Source: JAGZEG01 sp963930185 (GTDB lineage: Bacteria > Actinomycetota > Coriobacteriia > Coriobacteriales > UMGS124). From it: a stretch of 64,000 nucleotides of DNA. Below, one piece after another: positions 27,935-36,563 of the stretch. The stretch spans positions 1 to 64,000 of the forward strand of contig CAWVLT010000044.1 in assembly GCA_963930185.1 (NCBI GenBank), given 5' to 3'. Each line of letters begins with the position of its first letter. The first letter of the stretch is position 1. The translations under genes and the position numbers were made by a program. The notes beneath the pieces were generated by a model. The model was not told where the DNA came from. It searched no databases and worked only from the letters and a program-made list of their open reading frames with translations.

Positions 27935-29833
27935 ATGGCCACTCTTACCAGAAGGAACTTCATCCTGACCGCCGCCATGGCGAGCGCCATCGCGGCGACC
28001 GCCAACGTCGCCATCGCCGAGGACGTCGACATCATGAACGAGGTCGACACCCGCGCCGGTGACGACTGGGCAAGCCAGGTCACCGAGGAGCTGAGCTGCG
28101 ACGTGCTCGTGGTGGGCGGCGGCTTCTCGGGCACCTGCGCCGCCGTGCAGGCTGCCGAGAACGGCGACAACGTCCTGCTCTGCGAGGGCCAGTCGTTCAT
28201 GGGCGGCAACGGCCTGGGCGTGGAGTGCACCAACGCCTACGGCCTGCATCCCAACTCCGAGGGCGTGTCCCTGGGCGAGATGGTCGCCGCCGAGGCCAAG
28301 GAGCAGGCCTACACCACCAACCAGATGTTTACCCGCGACATGATTAGCCACGCTGCCGACAACGTCCAGTGGCTCATCGACAACGGCGTCCAGTACCAGC
28401 CCACCGAGGAGCTCGACGAGGCGTACCTGGCCATGTACAAGGAAGGCCACTACGGCGCCACCTACAGCTTCGAGTACGTGTACGCCAACGGCGCTGCCGG
28501 CCAGGGCTTCTTCCCCTACATGAAGAAGAAGCTCGCCGAGTACGGCGTGAACCTGCGCCTGGGCACGCGCGTGCGCAGCCTCATCAAGGACGCCGACGAC
28601 CACGTGTGCGGCGCCTACGCAACCGACACGTTCGGCGACGTCGTCAAGATCGACGCCAAGGCCATCATCGTGGGCACCGGTGGCTTCGGCGAGGACGGCG
28701 AGCACTGGGCACGCCTGGGCATGGACATCGAGGACATCCGCATCATCGGCACCTACGGCCACTTCGGCGACGGCGTCAACATGATCGTCCAGGCCGGCGG
28801 CATCGAGCACGGCGCGCCTGCCTTTGGCTGCACCAACATCATCGGCCAGACCCCCGGCGCATGGGGTCCCATCTGGGACAAGCTGTGCTGGGGCGGCCCG
28901 AGCATGTGGGTCGACATCCATGGCGAGCGCTTCTCCGACGAGGCGGTCTCGACATACACCCACAACTTCGAGCTGCAGAACGTCCCCGTGCGCCTGGCCG
29001 GCGGCACCTGCTGGGCCATCTACGACGCCAAGATCCTCGAGACCATGCTCGATGGTGACACCGAGGCCGAGCAGATCTGGAACGACATGATCGCCGAGGG
29101 CGACGACGCCTACGTGGCCGACACGCTCGACGAGCTCGCCGACATCATGGGTGTTGACAAGGAGCTGTTCCTGTCGCAGGTCGAGGCGTACAACAACAAC
29201 GTCGCGTCGGGCTACGACCACGACTACGGCAAGGACCCGCAGTACCTCATGCCCATCGAGAACCCGCCGTTCTACTGCGGTCTCATCCGCGGCGCGCTGG
29301 AGGGCCTGTACTCCGGCGGCGTCAACACCGACCGCACGTTCCGCGTGAAGCTGCCTGGCCGCGACAAGGCTTTCCAGAACCTCTACGCCATCGGTGCCGA
29401 CGGCGGCATGCTCTACAACTTCGTGTACTGCCTGAACATCAACGGCTCCATGACCTGCCACGGCGTGAACAGCGCCCGCACCGCCGCCAACGCGGCGCAC
29501 GAGGTCGTGCAGGGGGCCGAGTCGGTGACGCCCGCCATCCAGAACCCGATGAGCGTCGTCAAGACCATCGTGAGCCAGCTGTCCCTGGCCGACCTTGGCA
29601 TCACCGCCGCCGACTCGCCCTGCTCCATCTCCTACAGCGACCCCGCCTACGCCGGCTTCTTCGCGGGCGTGGAGAAGCTGAGCGGCGCCAAGATCGAGAG
29701 CCTCGAGATGGTGGTCAACGTCACCGAGTCCAAGGGCGCCGAGATCGCCGCGACCGGCGAGATCCCGATCGAGTACAACTACGCCCTGGAGAGCCTGACC
29801 GGCGTGGTGGACGGTACTGAGGTCAGCTACTAG
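27935..29833 (+). CDS. Tat-exported FAD-dependent reductase (fumarate reductase flavoprotein superfamily)
   Basis: 632 residues; ATG at 27935 after AAAGGGGAG. Twin-arginine signal TRRNFILTAAMASAIAAT, then the FAD Rossmann motif DVLVVGGGFSGTCAAVQAAENGDNVLLCEG and the second FAD segment IIVGTGGFGEDGE. No FMN_bind domain or heme motif is present. These enzymes in Eggerthellaceae reduce dietary, host or drug substrates as terminal electron acceptors outside the membrane; the substrate here cannot be read. Preceded by an HsmA-like membrane protein. A long open extension upstream (to 27548) overlaps that gene and is not coding. Confidence 0.9.
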   Translation: MATLTRRNFILTAAMASAIAATANVAIAEDVDIMNEVDTRAGDDWASQVTEELSCDVLVVGGGFSGTCAAVQAAENGDNVLLCEGQSFMGGNGLGVECTNAYGLHPNSEGVSLGEMVAAEAKEQAYTTNQMFTRDMISHAADNVQWLIDNGVQYQPTEELDEAYLAMYKEGHYGATYSFEYVYANGAAGQGFFPYMKKKLAEYGVNLRLGTRVRSLIKDADDHVCGAYATDTFGDVVKIDAKAIIVGTGGFGEDGEHWARLGMDIEDIRIIGTYGHFGDGVNMIVQAGGIEHGAPAFGCTNIIGQTPGAWGPIWDKLCWGGPSMWVDIHGERFSDEAVSTYTHNFELQNVPVRLAGGTCWAIYDAKILETMLDGDTEAEQIWNDMIAEGDDAYVADTLDELADIMGVDKELFLSQVEAYNNNVASGYDHDYGKDPQYLMPIENPPFYCGLIRGALEGLYSGGVNTDRTFRVKLPGRDKAFQNLYAIGADGGMLYNFVYCLNINGSMTCHGVNSARTAANAAHEVVQGAESVTPAIQNPMSVVKTIVSQLSLADLGITAADSPCSISYSDPAYAGFFAGVEKLSGAKIESLEMVVNVTESKGAEIAATGEIPIEYNYALESLTGVVDGTEVSY

Positions 29834-29844
29834 GAATCATTTGC

Positions 29845-29885
29845 CAGCTAGGCATCAGGTGATCCTTGGTGCGGATGCCTAGCTG
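29845..29885 (+). terminator. hairpin after flavoprotein gene
   Basis: 12-bp perfect stem CAGCTAGGCATC/GATGCCTAGCTG starting 12 bases after the stop codon; loop of 17 bases, no strong T run. Probably a 3' stabilising or terminator stem. Confidence 0.6.
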
Positions 29886-29912
29886 AATGGCGCGCAACGG
29901 TACAGATGAAAG

Positions 29913-29947
29913 GGGGCGCCCCGGAGGCACGAGATCCGGGGCGCCCC
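29913..29947. terminator. strong GC hairpin
   Basis: 13-bp perfect stem GGGGCGCCCCGGA/TCCGGGGCGCCCC with a 9-base loop, between the flavoprotein and the convergent MATE gene. No T run on either side is long; still the most likely terminator for both. Confidence 0.65.
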
Positions 29948-30028
29948 GTGCGATTCTGACTGATGGCCCACGTGTGTTTGCGTGCGGCAGCATCGTTCTC
30001 TTCGTTCCATCTCCCATAGCTCGACTCA

Positions 30029-30080
30029 CCAAAACGAGTCATAATGGGTCATTATCGGTTCAGTATGACCCATTTTATGA
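30029..30080. repeat. operator-like inverted repeat ATGGGTCAT/ATGACCCAT
   Basis: CATAATGGGTCAT and ATGACCCATTTTATG flank about 12 bases, giving a 9-bp perfect core plus outer partial pairing, next to a winged-helix gene remnant. It resembles a regulator binding site left behind when the gene decayed. Confidence 0.4.
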
Positions 30081-30090
30081 TAGCTGCCTC

Positions 30091-30185
30091 GAGGAGCGAA
30101 GCGCCTGCTTGTGTCCATGCGCGACGACGGCGTGATCGAGTCGCATGGTGCAGGCAGGGGGACGTATTACACCCTGGCGAAATAG
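30091..30185 (+). pseudogene. C-terminal winged-helix remnant
   Basis: The frame ending at the TAG at 30183-30185 reads AKRLLVSMRDDGVIESHGAG then RGTYYTLAK. This is the typical C-terminal winged helix of Fic or divergent-AAA (AlbA_2) proteins (pattern G-x-I-E-x-x-G-x-G-R-G-x-x-Y-x-L). Nothing recognisable precedes it, so only the tail of an old gene is left. Confidence 0.5.
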
Positions 30186-30250
30186 GGCCGGGCGAGGCGG
30201 GCCGTCGCTTAGACGCCGGACGGCACGAGTGATGCCGGGCCCGCCGTCCC

Positions 30251-31849
30251 CTACGCCGCCTTCACGAACTCCACCGGCGCCGCGACCGTGCCGTTGCGCT
30301 GCCCCTCCTGCAGCTTGCGGATGCGCCTGCCCTCGTGGATCTGGAACAGCGTCACCACGACCACCGAGCAGAAGTCGGCCGCCGACTCGGTGAAGGTGAT
30401 GGCCATGAGCCCCGTGGTGCCGGGCACCAGCACGGCGGCGATGTGCGGCAGCGAGTAGAGAAGTGGCAGGTAGAAGATGAACTGGCGCGTGAGCGACAGG
30501 AACATCGCCTTGGCAGGCTGACCTGTTGCCTGGAAGTAGTTGGATCCTAGGATGCACATGGGCACCACCGGCATCGAGACGATGAACAGGACGCTTGCCG
30601 TCATACCGAAGTCGTGCTCGACGGGGGTGAGGCCAAAGCTCGTGAGGATGGGCCCGCGGAAGGCGATGACCGCTACGAGGATGATGACGGCCAGCACCGT
30701 GGAGGACAGCACGCCCACCCACAGCGTCCTGCGCACGCGGTCATAGCGCCGCGCGCCGTAGTTGAAGCCCTCGATGGGCTGCGCGGCGATGCCGATGCCG
30801 ATGATGGCGAAGCAGCACATCTGGACGATCTTGTTGAGCGAGCCGATGACGGCCAGGCCTCCGTCCACGCCGATGGGGTCGCCGGGGCCCACGGCCCAGA
30901 TCTGGTTGTTGAGCAGCGTGGACACCACGGCGGAGGCGACCTGCATGGCGAAGCTCGAGACGCCCAGCGCCACGATGCTTCCGATGACCTGCCAGTTGGG
31001 ACGGATGGTGGACAGGCGGATTTTCATGCCCGAGCGGCTGGTGAAGAAGTACCCGATGACCAGGCAAGCGCAGGTGAGCTGTCCCAGCACCGTCCCGAGC
31101 GCGCCGCCGAACACGCCGAGCTGCAGGATGATGACGAGCAGCCAGTTGAAGAAGATCGACGAGACGCACCCTGCCGCCATGGTGAGCAGGGCCCACTTGG
31201 GAGAGCCGTCGGTGCGGATGAAGTTGTTGAGCGAGGGGCCGATGGCCGTGACGACGAATCCCGCGATGAGCGTACCGGTGTAGGAGCGCGCCATCTCCAG
31301 CAGGTTGTCGGTGCAGCCACACAGGTAGAGTAACGGGTCCAGGAAGGCGAGCATGACCACGGTGGCGGCCAGGCACACGACCACGTTGAGGAAGATGGCG
31401 TTGCCTAGGCACAGTTCGGCCTCCTTGAGCCTGCCGGCACCCATCTTGATGGCGGCGCGCGCGTTGCCGCCGGCGCCGAACCACATGGAGAACGCGTTCA
31501 TGAGGGTCATGATGGGGAAGGCAACCGTGGTGACGGCCACGGCCTCCGAGCCCACGCCCTGCCCCAGGAAGATGGTGTTGATGATGTTGTACAGGGTGGT
31601 GCACATGGCCGCGAGAATGGTGGGCGGCGCGAACTCGAGCAGGAGCTTGCCGATGGGTTCGGTGCCCATGCGGATGTTCTTGAGGGAGGAGCCGTCCGGC
31701 TTTTCGGTCTTTGCCGCCCCTGTCGTGTCTCCGCTGGTTGGGTTCCTGCCCATGGAGCCGGCTGGAGATATCGTCGACGTGGTGTCTAGGACGTCATCGG
31801 CGCCCTCGCTTATATCGTTGATTGCTCTATCGTCAGTTGCCTTTGCCAT
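30251..31849 (-). CDS. MATE family multidrug/cation efflux protein
   Basis: 532 residues with about twelve transmembrane helices and a hydrophilic N-terminal extension of about 60 residues. Family landmarks: PIGKLLLEFAPPTILAAMCTTLYNIINTIFLGQGVG and the mirror region in the second half (GIAAQPIEGFNYGARRYDRVRRTL). MepA-like Na+- or H+-driven export of cationic drugs or metabolites. ATG at 31849 (a GTG at 31858 is an alternative); ribosome-binding site weak. The 31850-32072 gap holds nothing I recognise. Confidence 0.9.
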   Translation of the reverse strand: MAKATDDRAINDISEGADDVLDTTSTISPAGSMGRNPTSGDTTGAAKTEKPDGSSLKNIRMGTEPIGKLLLEFAPPTILAAMCTTLYNIINTIFLGQGVGSEAVAVTTVAFPIMTLMNAFSMWFGAGGNARAAIKMGAGRLKEAELCLGNAIFLNVVVCLAATVVMLAFLDPLLYLCGCTDNLLEMARSYTGTLIAGFVVTAIGPSLNNFIRTDGSPKWALLTMAAGCVSSIFFNWLLVIILQLGVFGGALGTVLGQLTCACLVIGYFFTSRSGMKIRLSTIRPNWQVIGSIVALGVSSFAMQVASAVVSTLLNNQIWAVGPGDPIGVDGGLAVIGSLNKIVQMCCFAIIGIGIAAQPIEGFNYGARRYDRVRRTLWVGVLSSTVLAVIILVAVIAFRGPILTSFGLTPVEHDFGMTASVLFIVSMPVVPMCILGSNYFQATGQPAKAMFLSLTRQFIFYLPLLYSLPHIAAVLVPGTTGLMAITFTESAADFCSVVVVTLFQIHEGRRIRKLQEGQRNGTVAAPVEFVKAA

Positions 31850-32072
31850 ACGCGCCACCGCTTCTGCCGGATGCCAGGCTGCGTGCCCCTTGCCGCGCAG
31901 ACGTCCTGTCTCTCGTGTCGGGAAGTGCGCAGGTGTAGGCTCGGTGCCTGTGTCACGTGATGTTGATATGTGTCAACCAATCATCTTATCGTTAAGGGCG
32001 GAGCGATTGCGGCAGATTGAGGGAAACTTGCCGCGAAGTGCCCGCATACGACCGCGATTGGCGGGGCGGGGC

Positions 32073-34169
32073 CTAGCTTCTCGTCTCGTTGAGCCCCATC
32101 TGCAGCAGGTAGACCTCCTCGCGCATCTTCTGCGCGGCCGCCTTGGTGATGGCGCCGGCCTCGCGCTCCTGCTGGATCTGCTCGAGCTCGAGCTGCAGGG
32201 CCTGCGCATACAGGTCGCTTGCCATCTCGAGGGTGCGCTTGGCGTGCGAGGTCATCTGCTGGGCGCTGTCGTCCTGCTCCTCCTTCTTGGCGTCCGAGAG
32301 CGCATCGAACCTGGTGGTAAGACTCGCCAGGGTCGCCTTGTGCTCGTTCACCAGCACGCGGGCCGCCTTCGAGGTCTCGCGTGCGAGGCCCTTGTCATTG
32401 CCCTTGGCGATGGGCTTCAGAAACTCAAGCGCGCACTTCTCCAGCCTGATCATGAACGCCAGCGCCTCGCGATGCTCCTGGTCGGGCTGGCTCACGTTCT
32501 TGACCCTGTCAATGGCCCCGCGCACGAAGAGCCTCAGCGAGATCGCCGAGTCAAAGCGCTTGCGGCGCCGGCCTTGCTGGCGCTCAAGGATGCGCGTCAT
32601 GCGCGCGAGCTGGTCGACGCAGCGCCTGCCCGTGTCCCTGTCGATGGATCCCTCGTTCACGGCGTTGACCGTGTAGGTCATCTGTCGGTCGAGCACCTCC
32701 TTGCTCAGGCGCTTGACGTGCTGGTCTGACACCACGGGCCCGCGCAACTGCTCGAGCCTCGACTCGTAGGAGCGCAGCACCACCTGCATGGCCTGCGCGT
32801 TGGCCGCGGTGATGCGCGCGCCCATCTCACCCGCGACGCGCTGCAGGATCCTCGCACTGGCCTTGCGTGCGGCCTTCTCGCTCGTGACGTCCCTGGCCGG
32901 TGCCACCGCCGGCGTCACGAAGTTGGCCATGAGCAGGGTGAGCAGAATCGTGACCGACGCGATGCAGATGAGCGTGTTGCGGAACGGGAACTCCTCTCCC
33001 GACGCTATGGTGGCGGGGATGGTGAAGGCGATGGAGAGCGTCACGGCACCCTTGGGTCCGGCGAGCGTGGTGACCAGGGCGCTGCGGGCGATGGTGCGCC
33101 CCCCGTGCGTCCTGCGCCCCGATCCGTGACCCGCCTTCTTTGACTGCCTGTGCTGGGCCATCGCGTCCAGCACGAAGATCCAGAGAAAGCGCACCACGAC
33201 GAGCAGCGCCACGATGGTGAGGGACGCGCCGATGACCAGCGAGTTGTTCATCTCGAAGTCGTTCCAGCCGGGCAGGATGGCCTGGGGCAGCTCCATGCCC
33301 AAAAGCACGAACACCACGCCGTTGGCCACGAACACGAGCACGTCCCAGACGCTGGAGGAGGCGAGCTCGAGCTTGGTGGTCATGGAGCTGATGGGCTTGG
33401 GGGCAAAGGTGGTGAGCAGGCCGGCGGCGACCACGGCGAGGATGCCGCTGACATGGATGCTCTCGGCCGCCATGAACACGAAGAACGGGGTGAACACCTC
33501 GAACACCACGTGGGTGGTGACGCTCTCGTAGCCGCGCATGCGGATGAAGCGCATGGCAAGCACGGCGACCCCTCCCAGCACCAGGCCCATGGCGATGCCG
33601 CCGAAGAAGCTCGCGACGAACGAGGCCGAGGCGTCGACGAGGGAGAAGGCGCCCGTGGTCGCGGCGGCGATCGCGAACTGGAACGACACCACGCCCGACG
33701 CGTCGTTGATGAGGGCCTCGCCCGACAGAAGCGTCTCCTGCCGCTTGCTGAGCTTGACCTCCTTGGAAAGCGAGCTCACGGCAACCGCGTCGGTGGGCCC
33801 GAGCGCCGCGCCTAGGGCGAAGGCGGCGGCGAGGGGTATGGACGGCTCTATCCAGTGCAGGACAAAGCCCACGGCAAGCACCGTCACCAGCACCAGGCCG
33901 ATGGCAAGCGAGACGATGGCCCCCTTGTTGGTCCACATGGCGCGTTTGTCTGCGTTGCGCGACTCGTCAAACAGCAAAGGCGCGATGAGCAGCACCAGGA
34001 ACAGCTCGGAATCCATGACAAAGCCGCTGCGCCCCGGGACGAAGAACGCCGCAACCACGCCGACGGCGATCTGGACCAGGGGAAGCGACACGCGCGGCAG
34101 CATCTGGTCGAGGACCGATGACGCGAGGATGGCGAGCAACAGCAGCATGACGAGTTCGAACAGCTCCAT
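32073..34169 (-). CDS. CPA1-type Na+/H+ antiporter
   Basis: 698 residues; ATG at 34169 behind AGGGGGAC. About twelve N-terminal helices with the family signatures ALGPTDAVAVSSLSK and GEALINDASG (the Asn-Asp ion site). The C-terminal third (about 450-698) is a charged, coiled-coil cytoplasmic domain rich in Gln/Glu/Arg, longer than minimal NhaP and probably regulatory. Exchanges Na+ or K+ for H+ across the membrane. Confidence 0.92.
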   Translation of the reverse strand: MELFELVMLLLLAILASSVLDQMLPRVSLPLVQIAVGVVAAFFVPGRSGFVMDSELFLVLLIAPLLFDESRNADKRAMWTNKGAIVSLAIGLVLVTVLAVGFVLHWIEPSIPLAAAFALGAALGPTDAVAVSSLSKEVKLSKRQETLLSGEALINDASGVVSFQFAIAAATTGAFSLVDASASFVASFFGGIAMGLVLGGVAVLAMRFIRMRGYESVTTHVVFEVFTPFFVFMAAESIHVSGILAVVAAGLLTTFAPKPISSMTTKLELASSSVWDVLVFVANGVVFVLLGMELPQAILPGWNDFEMNNSLVIGASLTIVALLVVVRFLWIFVLDAMAQHRQSKKAGHGSGRRTHGGRTIARSALVTTLAGPKGAVTLSIAFTIPATIASGEEFPFRNTLICIASVTILLTLLMANFVTPAVAPARDVTSEKAARKASARILQRVAGEMGARITAANAQAMQVVLRSYESRLEQLRGPVVSDQHVKRLSKEVLDRQMTYTVNAVNEGSIDRDTGRRCVDQLARMTRILERQQGRRRKRFDSAISLRLFVRGAIDRVKNVSQPDQEHREALAFMIRLEKCALEFLKPIAKGNDKGLARETSKAARVLVNEHKATLASLTTRFDALSDAKKEEQDDSAQQMTSHAKRTLEMASDLYAQALQLELEQIQQEREAGAITKAAAQKMREEVYLLQMGLNETRS

Positions 34170-34308
34170 GGGTCCCCCTGGGCGTGGTAAGGCGGCGTGT
34201 GGTGGGTGTGCCCATAGTGTACCCCGCCACACGCCCGTGGATGGAGTGCGGCGGGGACTTTTAACGAGACCGAATCGTGCCTGAACCGACGCGCATGCCG
34301 GGCTCGTG

Positions 34309-35679
34309 CTACCGGTGCTTCTGGCCTGCGCGCGGCATGCGCTCCAGCATCACGACGTTCTCCACGTGATTGGTGTGGGGGAACATGTCGACCGGGCGGA
34401 TGCGCTTCACGCGGTAGCCGAACTGCGCGAGCTGGGAGATGTCGCGACGCTGGGTGCGCGGCTCGCAGCTGATGTACACCACGCGCCGAGGCGCGAGCTT
34501 GGCGAGGTTGGCGATGAACGCCATGGTCGAACCGGCGCGCGGCGGGTCCATGAACACCACGTTGAGGTGCTCTCCGGCCCGCGCCATGCGGGCGAATACG
34601 CTGCCCGCGTCACCCACCACGAACTCGGCTCCAGCAAGGCCGTTCACCGCGGCGTTGGCGCGGGCGTCCTCCACCGCATCGGCGTTGCGCTCCACGCCCA
34701 GTAGCTTGGCGCCGCTGCGTACCGCCGCCGCGATGCCGATGGTGCCCGTGCCGCAGTACGCGTCGCCGATGCTGTCGGAGGAGGAGAGCTCGGCCATGTC
34801 GATGGCGAGGTCGTAGAGCCGCTCGGCTTGGATGGGGTTTGTCTGGTAGAACGACGAGGAGCTGATGCGGAACGTGCACCCACAGATGCGGTCCTCGATG
34901 TAGCCCGGGCCGTGCAGCACGCGCTCCTGCTTGCCCAGGATCACGCTCGTGCGCTCCTGGTTGGTGTTGAGCACGATGGTGGTGATCTCCGGGTGGGTGC
35001 TCAGCAGGCGCGAGACGAAGGTGTTGGAGCTGGGCAGGCGGGTGGCGTTGCACACCAAGGTGAGCATGACCTGGTCTGTGTGCAGTGCCGTGCGTACCAA
35101 GGCGTAGCGCATGATGCCGGTGCCCGTGCGCTCGTCATAGGGCCTGATGTTGAAGCGGGGGAGCATGTCGGCGACGGTGGCGATGATGGGACGTGCGCGC
35201 TCGTCCTCCACCAGGCACTCGCGGCAGGGCACGATGCGGTGCGTGCCGCGTTCGAAGATGCCCCAGCGCGCGGTGATGCGCCCGTCCTGGTCGGGCCTGC
35301 CGGGGGCCAGGGGCAGCTGCACCTTGTTGCGGAAGTACCGGGGGTCGTCCATGCCGATGATGGGCTCGACCTCCACGTCGATGTCGGCGAAGAGCTCCTC
35401 GACCGAGGCCTGCTTCATATCGAGCTGCATCTCATAGGGCATGGCGAGCCACTCGCAGCCGCCGCAGCGCTTGGCAACCGGGCAGTAGATGTCCGACCGC
35501 TCGGCTACGAGGTGACCATCTTCTCGTTCATCGTTGGGATTTGCTGAGATGCGGTCACTCGTCTGGTCGCTGCGTTGCGCAAGTGGCCGGCCGCCTACCG
35601 GGCGATCGCCCCGCCGCCGGGTGGTGCTCTCATTTCGATGGCCATATGCGGGCCTGCGTGATGGCTGCGCTGTGTTCAC
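34309..35679 (-). CDS. 23S rRNA (uracil-5-)-methyltransferase, RumA/TrmA family
   Basis: About 456 residues from GTG at 35679, chosen because AAGGGA lies six bases upstream. An N-terminal basic unstructured stretch is followed by the iron-sulfur cysteines (CPVAKRCGGCEWL and PCRECL), SAM motif GDAYCGTGTIGIAAA, FMDPPRAG and catalytic-loop YISCEPRTQRRD. Methylates uracil C5 in rRNA or tRNA using SAM. The exact target (U1939, U747 or tRNA) is not decided by sequence alone. Confidence 0.9.
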   Translation of the reverse strand: MNTAQPSRRPAYGHRNESTTRRRGDRPVGGRPLAQRSDQTSDRISANPNDEREDGHLVAERSDIYCPVAKRCGGCEWLAMPYEMQLDMKQASVEELFADIDVEVEPIIGMDDPRYFRNKVQLPLAPGRPDQDGRITARWGIFERGTHRIVPCRECLVEDERARPIIATVADMLPRFNIRPYDERTGTGIMRYALVRTALHTDQVMLTLVCNATRLPSSNTFVSRLLSTHPEITTIVLNTNQERTSVILGKQERVLHGPGYIEDRICGCTFRISSSSFYQTNPIQAERLYDLAIDMAELSSSDSIGDAYCGTGTIGIAAAVRSGAKLLGVERNADAVEDARANAAVNGLAGAEFVVGDAGSVFARMARAGEHLNVVFMDPPRAGSTMAFIANLAKLAPRRVVYISCEPRTQRRDISQLAQFGYRVKRIRPVDMFPHTNHVENVVMLERMPRAGQKHR

Positions 35680-35774
35680 GTGCACTCCCTTATGGTTGGC
35701 GGTGGCCTGACGATGTCTGATCGAATATCTTATCACCCGCTGGCCGGGTTTTTGTTGCTCGGGCTCGTTGTCGC

Positions 35775-36293
35775 TTGGTGAACGCGACTCCCGTCGCGCT
35801 TGTGCCTGATCATGGGCTGATCACATGGTCGCAAACTGTCGATCTTAGCCTCTGCATGGTTGAACCCGACATCGGTAATCGCCACAATATGGCGAATAGC
35901 GCTATCGGTTTCCGCCATTCTCGTGTGCTCGTCGAGGGGGACCGACTTTTCACCGAATACAAGGGTGCCTATGCCGAGCAGTACGTATGCCAGCAGATCG
36001 TGGCGGGCGGCGCAGTGCCGTACTACTGGTCCGCAGATGGCAAGCAAAAGAAGGGCGAGGTCGATTTTTTGGTCGAAACGCCTGGAGGCCCCCTTCCCCT
36101 TGAGGTCAAGGCGGACGAGAACGTCGTCGGAAGTAGCCTCGCTTCGTTTGTGAGGGACTATGGACTCGAACGTGCCGTGCGCTTCTCGCTGCGGGGGCTG
36201 AAAGAGCAGGGATGGCTGGTGAACGTGCCACTCTATGCGGCAAATGCCTTCCCGGGCATTGTCGACGTCGCGCGGACCCCTCGCGGACGATAG
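35775..36293 (+). pseudogene. truncated AAA/DUF4143 ATPase, C-terminal remnant
   Basis: From about residue 58 the frame matches the DUF4143 C-terminus of prokaryotic AAA+ proteins: DRLFTEYKGAYAEQYVCQQIVAGG, VPYYWSADGKQKKGEVDFLVE, GPLPLEVKADENVVGSSLASF. The AAA ATPase part (about 250 residues with Walker motifs) is missing and the 5' portion of the frame is not family-like, so this is a decayed gene. DUF4143 ends with a restriction-endonuclease-like fold. The following 36294-36563 contains nothing I can support. Confidence 0.7.
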
Positions 36294-36563
36294 GGTGTCG
36301 AAAGCCCATACACACGAGCGCCTGTCTGGTTGGCCTGGCTTTCCAGTGGGCCTGGCACGAACGTGCACGGCGAGATGCCATGCAATGGTCATGCATGCAA
36401 TCTGGCTTTTCGGCGATGCGGGGCTGCCGTCTTGTCGGGCGGGGTACCCCAGGGGGTATACCTGATCCCATATTGATTTCTTTCGCATACCCAAAGACGT
36501 GCGGGGCTGCCGGTGACATGGCGGTCGCCTCGTGCATGACGAGCAAGGAAGGAAGGTGAATGG

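Noticed and set aside
27836..29500. Large minus-strand frame opposite the flavoprotein gene
   Set aside because: Mirror frame; Val/His/Ala-rich with no recognisable domain.
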